A DNA stretch of 17,315 bases from NCBI GenBank assembly GCA_910585665.1, contig CAJUFI010000003.1, forward strand, positions 5,110-22,424, read 5' to 3'. A model generated the notes under the pieces. The model saw nothing but the letters and a program-made list of their open reading frames with translations, searched no databases and was not told the DNA's origin. This DNA is from an uncultured Acetatifactor sp. GTDB lineage: Bacteria; Bacillota; Clostridia; Lachnospirales; Lachnospiraceae. This document shows, piece by piece, positions 13,290 through 17,315 of this stretch (positions within the stretch are counted from its first letter, which is position 1; each line of letters begins with the position of its first letter). The position numbers were made by a program, and so were the translations under genes.

Positions 13290-15500
13290 GTGAAGGGCAG
13301 AAGGATTAAGAAGTTTTCCATTAAGATGCAGAAAAAGCTTGTGGTGCTGTACCTGCTGCTGTTGCTTTTCTTTATCGGCCTGGCCGTCCGCCTGGTATGG
13401 ATCACCAGGGAAAATGAGACGGTCTATCAGAAGCAGGTGCTATCCCAGCAGAGATATACTTCCACCACCATCCCCTACAGACGGGGGAACATCGTGGACG
13501 CCAAAGGTACGAGGCTGGCCACCAGCGAGAAAGTGTACAATCTGGTCATAGACGCCAAAGTCATGACATATAAGGAGGAATACCTGGAGCCCACGCTGAA
13601 GGCTCTGGGCGATAACTTCGACCTGGACATCAGCGCGATCAGGGATTATGTCACCAACAACAAGACTTCCTCCTGGTATGTTCCTCTGAAGCAGCTGACC
13701 TATGAACAGATCAGCGGCTTCCAGGAAGCACAGAAGGAGGACTCCAAGATAAAAGGAGTCTGGTTCGAGGAAGAATACAAGCGCATTTATCCCTACGGCT
13801 CCCTGGCGGCGGATGCAATCGGCTTTTCCGGCATGGACAACCAGGGAAGCTACGGATTGGAAGAGTATTACAATGATGTCCTGAATGGCATCAATGGCAG
13901 GGAGTACGGTTATCTCAATGATGACCTGACCCTGGAGCGCACGGTGAAGGCCGCGGTGGACGGCTATGATATCCATTCCACCATAGACGCCAACCTGCAG
14001 ATGATGGTGGAGAAGTACCTGAAGCAGTTCGACGAAGAGCAGTCCAACGCATTCACGGCGGGGAACGGGGCGGAGAACGTGGGCTGCATCATCATGGAGG
14101 TGGATACCGGGGAAGTCCTGGCCATGGCCAGCCTGCCGGGCTACGATCTGAACGATGTGCGCAATCCCGCCCCTCTGCTGGGCACCAGGCTGTTGGAAGA
14201 AGTTACCAATGCCAACGGGTACATAGAGATACACAAGACGGATACCGTCATCACGGAAGAGGTCCTGGCGAACTTGAGCGAAGAGCAGCTGTATGTGAAC
14301 CTGAACTACCTGTGGAAGAACTACTGCATCACAGGCACATATGAGCCAGGCTCCACAGCCAAGCCTTTTACGGTGGCCGCCGCCCTGGAGGACGGAGCCA
14401 TATCTGCGGGCACTATGCTGGAATGCACAGGTCTGCTGGAAATTGGGGGCTATAAAATAAAGTGCCATGGCGGCGTCCACGGGATGCTGTCGCTGGAGCA
14501 GGCCGTGGCGAAGTCCTGCAACGTGGTCATGATGCGGGTGGCACAGCTGCTGGGAGCGGAGGAGTTCTGTGAATTCCAGAGAATCTTCAACATCGGGCTG
14601 AAGACCAATATCGACCTGGCGGGTGAAGCCAGGACGGCCAGCCTGGTCTATGTGGCGGAGAACATGGGGCCTACGGATCTGGCTACCAACAGTTTCGGGC
14701 AGAATTTCAACGTCACCATGATAGAGATGATCACGGCGTTCTGCTCCATGATAAACGGCGGATATTACTATGAACCCCATATGGTGAACAAGATCACCAA
14801 TGCCAGCGGCGCTACGGTAAAGAACATTGAGCCAAGAGTGCTGAAGCAGACCATATCGGAATCCACCTCGGAACTGATCAGGCAATACTGCAGGGCTGTA
14901 GTAGAGTACGGGACAGGAGGGACTGCCAGGCCTGCAGGGTATATGATCGGCGGCAAGACCGGGACGGCGGAGACCATCGATCCGAATACCCACAAACGTT
15001 CGGAGACCGAGCATGTGGTGTCGTTCATCGGGTACGCTCCGGCGGATGACCCTCAGATAGCGATTTATGTGGTGGTGGACAGGCCAAACACGGACAAGCA
15101 GGGAAATGCCAGGTTCGCCACGAAGATTGTCCGCAATATCCTGACAGAGGCCCTCCCCTACCTGAACATCTTCATGACCGAGGAGCTCAGCGAGGCGGAA
15201 CGGGAGGAGCTGGAGGCGCTTCACCTGGATATCACCACGCAGTACACCCAGAAACCGGAAGACCTGCCGGAGGAAGGGCAGGAGGGCGGGGAACCGGCCG
15301 GCGGGACGGAATCGGGCAATGAAGTGTCCCAGCCCTGGATGAGCTACCCTCTTGACCCAGAGACCGGGTACAGGGTAGATCCAGAGACCGGCAGATTCTT
15401 CGACCCGCAGACCGGAGAGCCCATAGACGGAGGGGAATCGGTGCCGGACCCCAACCTTCCGGTGAATCCCAATCTGCCCACCACGCCGAATGTCCAATAG
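13290..15500 (+). CDS. Class B penicillin-binding protein, septal transpeptidase (PBP2B/FtsI-like)
   Basis: Predicted D,D-transpeptidase cross-linking peptidoglycan at the division septum, anchored in the membrane with its catalytic part outside. I start it at GTG 13290 (736 residues), 5 nt after GGAGG (13280-13284); ATG 13260 and ATG 13278 lack good sites. One membrane helix (17-38) is followed by the pedestal domain with RRGNIVD (64-70) and the transpeptidase with STAK (355-358, acylated S355), SCN (409-411) and KTG (556-558). After about residue 630 there is a tail of about 105 residues, Glu/Gly/Pro-rich, with three octapeptide repeats (689-712) and a Pro-Asn-Leu-rich end. No PASTA domain is present, unlike B. 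subtilis PBP2B. Position after ftsL argues for the pbpB/ftsI role. Confidence 0.93.
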   Translation: MKGRRIKKFSIKMQKKLVVLYLLLLLFFIGLAVRLVWITRENETVYQKQVLSQQRYTSTTIPYRRGNIVDAKGTRLATSEKVYNLVIDAKVMTYKEEYLEPTLKALGDNFDLDISAIRDYVTNNKTSSWYVPLKQLTYEQISGFQEAQKEDSKIKGVWFEEEYKRIYPYGSLAADAIGFSGMDNQGSYGLEEYYNDVLNGINGREYGYLNDDLTLERTVKAAVDGYDIHSTIDANLQMMVEKYLKQFDEEQSNAFTAGNGAENVGCIIMEVDTGEVLAMASLPGYDLNDVRNPAPLLGTRLLEEVTNANGYIEIHKTDTVITEEVLANLSEEQLYVNLNYLWKNYCITGTYEPGSTAKPFTVAAALEDGAISAGTMLECTGLLEIGGYKIKCHGGVHGMLSLEQAVAKSCNVVMMRVAQLLGAEEFCEFQRIFNIGLKTNIDLAGEARTASLVYVAENMGPTDLATNSFGQNFNVTMIEMITAFCSMINGGYYYEPHMVNKITNASGATVKNIEPRVLKQTISESTSELIRQYCRAVVEYGTGGTARPAGYMIGGKTGTAETIDPNTHKRSETEHVVSFIGYAPADDPQIAIYVVVDRPNTDKQGNARFATKIVRNILTEALPYLNIFMTEELSEAEREELEALHLDITTQYTQKPEDLPEEGQEGGEPAGGTESGNEVSQPWMSYPLDPETGYRVDPETGRFFDPQTGEPIDGGESVPDPNLPVNPNLPTTPNVQ
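15354..15425 (+). repeat. Three tandem 24-bp units coding octapeptide repeats
   Basis: Within the first PBP tail, 15354-15377, 15378-15401 and 15402-15425 encode DPETGYRV, DPETGRFF and DPQTGEPI. The first five residues of each unit are nearly constant (DPxTG). The DNA units have diverged at wobble positions, so this is not a fresh duplication. A looser PNLP-x2 repeat follows to the C-terminus. Confidence 0.85.
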
Positions 15501-15583
15501 AAGCCAGCAGGACGGGAAAGGAAAGAAGCATAACCTCGTTGGAACAGGAATAAAGTATACTAACATCCTTTCATGAGGTTTGT

Positions 15584-17308
15584 ATGCTGACGGACAACAA
15601 CAAAATATTCCACAGGAAGAAGATACTGACGATTTTTCTCATCTGCGCAGGCGTCTTCCTGTTCCTGTTCGGAAGGCTCGTGTATCTGTGCGTCTGGCGG
15701 GCGGAGCACTATTCCGCGCTGGCCACGGCCCTGCATGAGAGGGAGCGCAGCATAAAAGCGGCCAGAGGCCGTATCCTGGACCGCAACGGCACCGTGCTGG
15801 CAGACAACAGGACGGTCTGCACGGTATCCGTCATACATAATCAGCTGGAGGACCCGGAACAGGTCATCGAAATCCTGAGCAGGGAACTGGAGCTCACGGA
15901 AGACTATGTGAGAAAGCGTGTGGAAAAATACTCTTCCATGGAGCGGATCAAGAGCAATGTGGATAAGGAGCTGGGAGACCGGATCCGGGAGTATGACCTT
16001 GCGGGGGTGAAGGTAGACGAGGATTACAAGAGATATTATCCTTACGATGAGCTGGCCAGCAAGGTGCTGGGCTTCACCGGCGGGGACAACCAGGGAATCA
16101 TCGGCCTGGAGGTGGTCTACGATGAGTACCTGCAGGGGGAGGCCGGCAAGATACTGACCATGACGGACGCGAAGGGCATCGAAGTGGAATCCGCGGGGGA
16201 ACGTCGGCTGGAGCCGGTGAGCGGCCAGGACCTCTGCATCAGCCTGGACATGAACATCCAGTCCTACGCGACGCAGCTGGCGAACCAGGCCATGGCCACA
16301 AAGCAGGCGGACAGCGTGTCCATCCTGGTGATGAATCCCCAGAACGGCGAGATCCTGGCCATGGTCAATGTGCCGGAGTTCGATTTGAACAACCCTTACG
16401 AGCTGCCGGAGGGCACGCCGGAAAATATTTCCGGGGAGGAGACCCAGAATATCCTGAACGGCATCTGGCGAAACGGCTGCATCAATGATACATATGAGCC
16501 GGGATCCACTTTCAAGATCATCACGGCGGCCGCCGGACTGGAAGCTGGTGTGGTGACCCCGGAAAGCGGCTTCAGCTGCCCCGGGTTCGTCATCGTGGAC
16601 GACAGGACGATCCATTGCCATAAGAGGGCGGGCCATGGCAGCCAGGACTTCACGCATGCCATGATGAATTCCTGCAATCCGGCTCTGATTACGGTAGGGC
16701 TGAGGATCGGCCTGGACAGTTATTACGACTATTTCGAGAAATTCGGCTTAAAGACCAAGACAGGCGTAGACCTGCCGGGGGAAGCCGGGACGATTATGCA
16801 TAAGAAAGAGGGCATGGGAAATGTGGAGCTTGCAACCGTGGCTTTCGGCCAGTCCTTTCAAATCACGCCTATCCAGCTTTTGACCACGGTCTCTTCCATC
16901 ATCAACGGAGGCAGGCGGATCACCCCGCATTTCGGCGTGCAGACGCTGGATGCCCAGGGCAGCGTGGCGCAGCGGTTCGAATATCCCGTGTCCGCCGATA
17001 TCGTGTCAGAGGAGACCAGCGCTACCATGCGGGAGATTCTGGAGATGGTGGTGCAGGAGGGGAGCGGGGCCAACGGCAAAGTGGAGGGCTTCCGGATAGG
17101 CGGCAAGACCGCCACCAGCCAGACCCTTCCCAGGGGCAGCGGGCGCTATATCGCTTCCTTCATCGGATTCGCCCCCGCGGACTCCCCCCAGGTGATTGCA
17201 ATCGCCATCGTGAACAACCCTCAGGGCGTGTACTACGGCAGCCAGGTGGCCGCTCCGATCATAAGACAACTTTATGAGAATATTCTCCCTTACCTTGGCA
17301 TAGAATAG
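15584..17308 (+). CDS. spoVD: Class B penicillin-binding protein, SpoVD-like
   Basis: Second class B transpeptidase, placed like spoVD after pbpB in B. subtilis, where SpoVD builds spore cortex peptidoglycan. The 574 residues have one membrane helix (about 13-36), a pedestal domain with RGRILDRNGTVLADN (61-75), and a transpeptidase domain with STFK (308-311, acylated S308) and SCN (363-365). The third motif reads KTA (508-510), not KTG; the codons at 17105-17113 are AAG ACC GCC. The protein ends at LPYLGIE without the C-terminal PASTA domain of B. subtilis SpoVD. It starts at ATG 15584 with TGAGG 5 nt upstream. A gap of 83 bp separates it from the first PBP. A vegetative FtsI role and a sporulation role for the pair cannot be told apart with certainty from sequence. 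Confidence 0.87.
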   Translation: MLTDNNKIFHRKKILTIFLICAGVFLFLFGRLVYLCVWRAEHYSALATALHERERSIKAARGRILDRNGTVLADNRTVCTVSVIHNQLEDPEQVIEILSRELELTEDYVRKRVEKYSSMERIKSNVDKELGDRIREYDLAGVKVDEDYKRYYPYDELASKVLGFTGGDNQGIIGLEVVYDEYLQGEAGKILTMTDAKGIEVESAGERRLEPVSGQDLCISLDMNIQSYATQLANQAMATKQADSVSILVMNPQNGEILAMVNVPEFDLNNPYELPEGTPENISGEETQNILNGIWRNGCINDTYEPGSTFKIITAAAGLEAGVVTPESGFSCPGFVIVDDRTIHCHKRAGHGSQDFTHAMMNSCNPALITVGLRIGLDSYYDYFEKFGLKTKTGVDLPGEAGTIMHKKEGMGNVELATVAFGQSFQITPIQLLTTVSSIINGGRRITPHFGVQTLDAQGSVAQRFEYPVSADIVSEETSATMREILEMVVQEGSGANGKVEGFRIGGKTATSQTLPRGSGRYIASFIGFAPADSPQVIAIAIVNNPQGVYYGSQVAAPIIRQLYENILPYLGIE

Positions 17309-17315
17309 CCTTTGG

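Noticed and set aside
15539..15561. Sigma-A promoter TTGGAA / TATACT before the second PBP
   Set aside because: The two elements are only 11 bp apart, too short for a normal sigma-A promoter.
13440..15566. Very long (about 700 codon) open frame on the minus strand opposite the first PBP
   Set aside because: It mirrors the codon bias of the plus-strand gene, has low-complexity His/Arg/Gly-rich translation and no domain. Similar antisense frames lie opposite fmt, rlmN, ychF and the second PBP for the same reason.

Overview
The window is a GC-rich stretch of a Firmicutes chromosome, most likely from a Clostridia / Lachnospiraceae-type bacterium. I infer this from gene order and protein style: a YugP-like zinc peptidase between fmt and rsmB, the Stp/PrkC pair with extracellular PASTA domains, lgt directly before the dcw cluster, and two tandem class B penicillin-binding proteins laid out like pbpB-spoVD of Bacillus subtilis. 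The spoVD-like gene suggests an endospore-forming lineage. All genes lie on the + strand. I see no phage genes, transposase, CRISPR array, tRNA or rRNA. This is essentially conserved core genome, and the unusual signals are in intergenic DNA and protein tails.

Left block (about 1-10840): a 47-bp tandem repeat at the left edge leads into fmt, a YugP-type membrane zinc peptidase gene and rsmB. A roughly 310-bp hairpin-rich non-coding gap follows. Then come rlmN, prpC/stp, prkC, rsgA, a possible 33-residue ORF, ychF and lgt, closed by a strong intrinsic terminator. The block combines translation initiation (Fmt), rRNA modification (RsmB, RlmN), ribosome assembly (RsgA), a translation-associated ATPase (YchF), Ser/Thr phospho-signalling that senses cell-wall fragments (PrkC, reversed by PrpC) and lipoprotein maturation (Lgt).

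Intergenic 10838-11226: an AT-rich stretch with small inverted repeats, then a good sigma-A-type promoter (TTGTCA, 17 bp, TAAAAT) and two GTGGGATGAA boxes 31 bp apart, which I read as the autoregulatory MraZ operator.

Right block (11227-17308): the start of the division and cell-wall (dcw) operon, mraZ - rsmH - ftsL-like - class B PBP (pbpB/ftsI-like) - class B PBP (spoVD-like). The window ends 7 bp after the last stop codon. MraZ would set expression, RsmH methylates 16S rRNA, the FtsL-like protein would scaffold the divisome, and the two PBPs are septal and sporulation transpeptidases.

Points for a second look: the 47-bp repeat before fmt; the hairpin-rich gap at 3231-3541; the MraZ boxes; an octapeptide-repeat tail on the first PBP; a KTA in place of KTG in the second PBP; the absence of PASTA domains in both PBPs although the kinase has three; and a small ORF at the place where rpe often follows rsgA. 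I found no clearly new multi-gene system.
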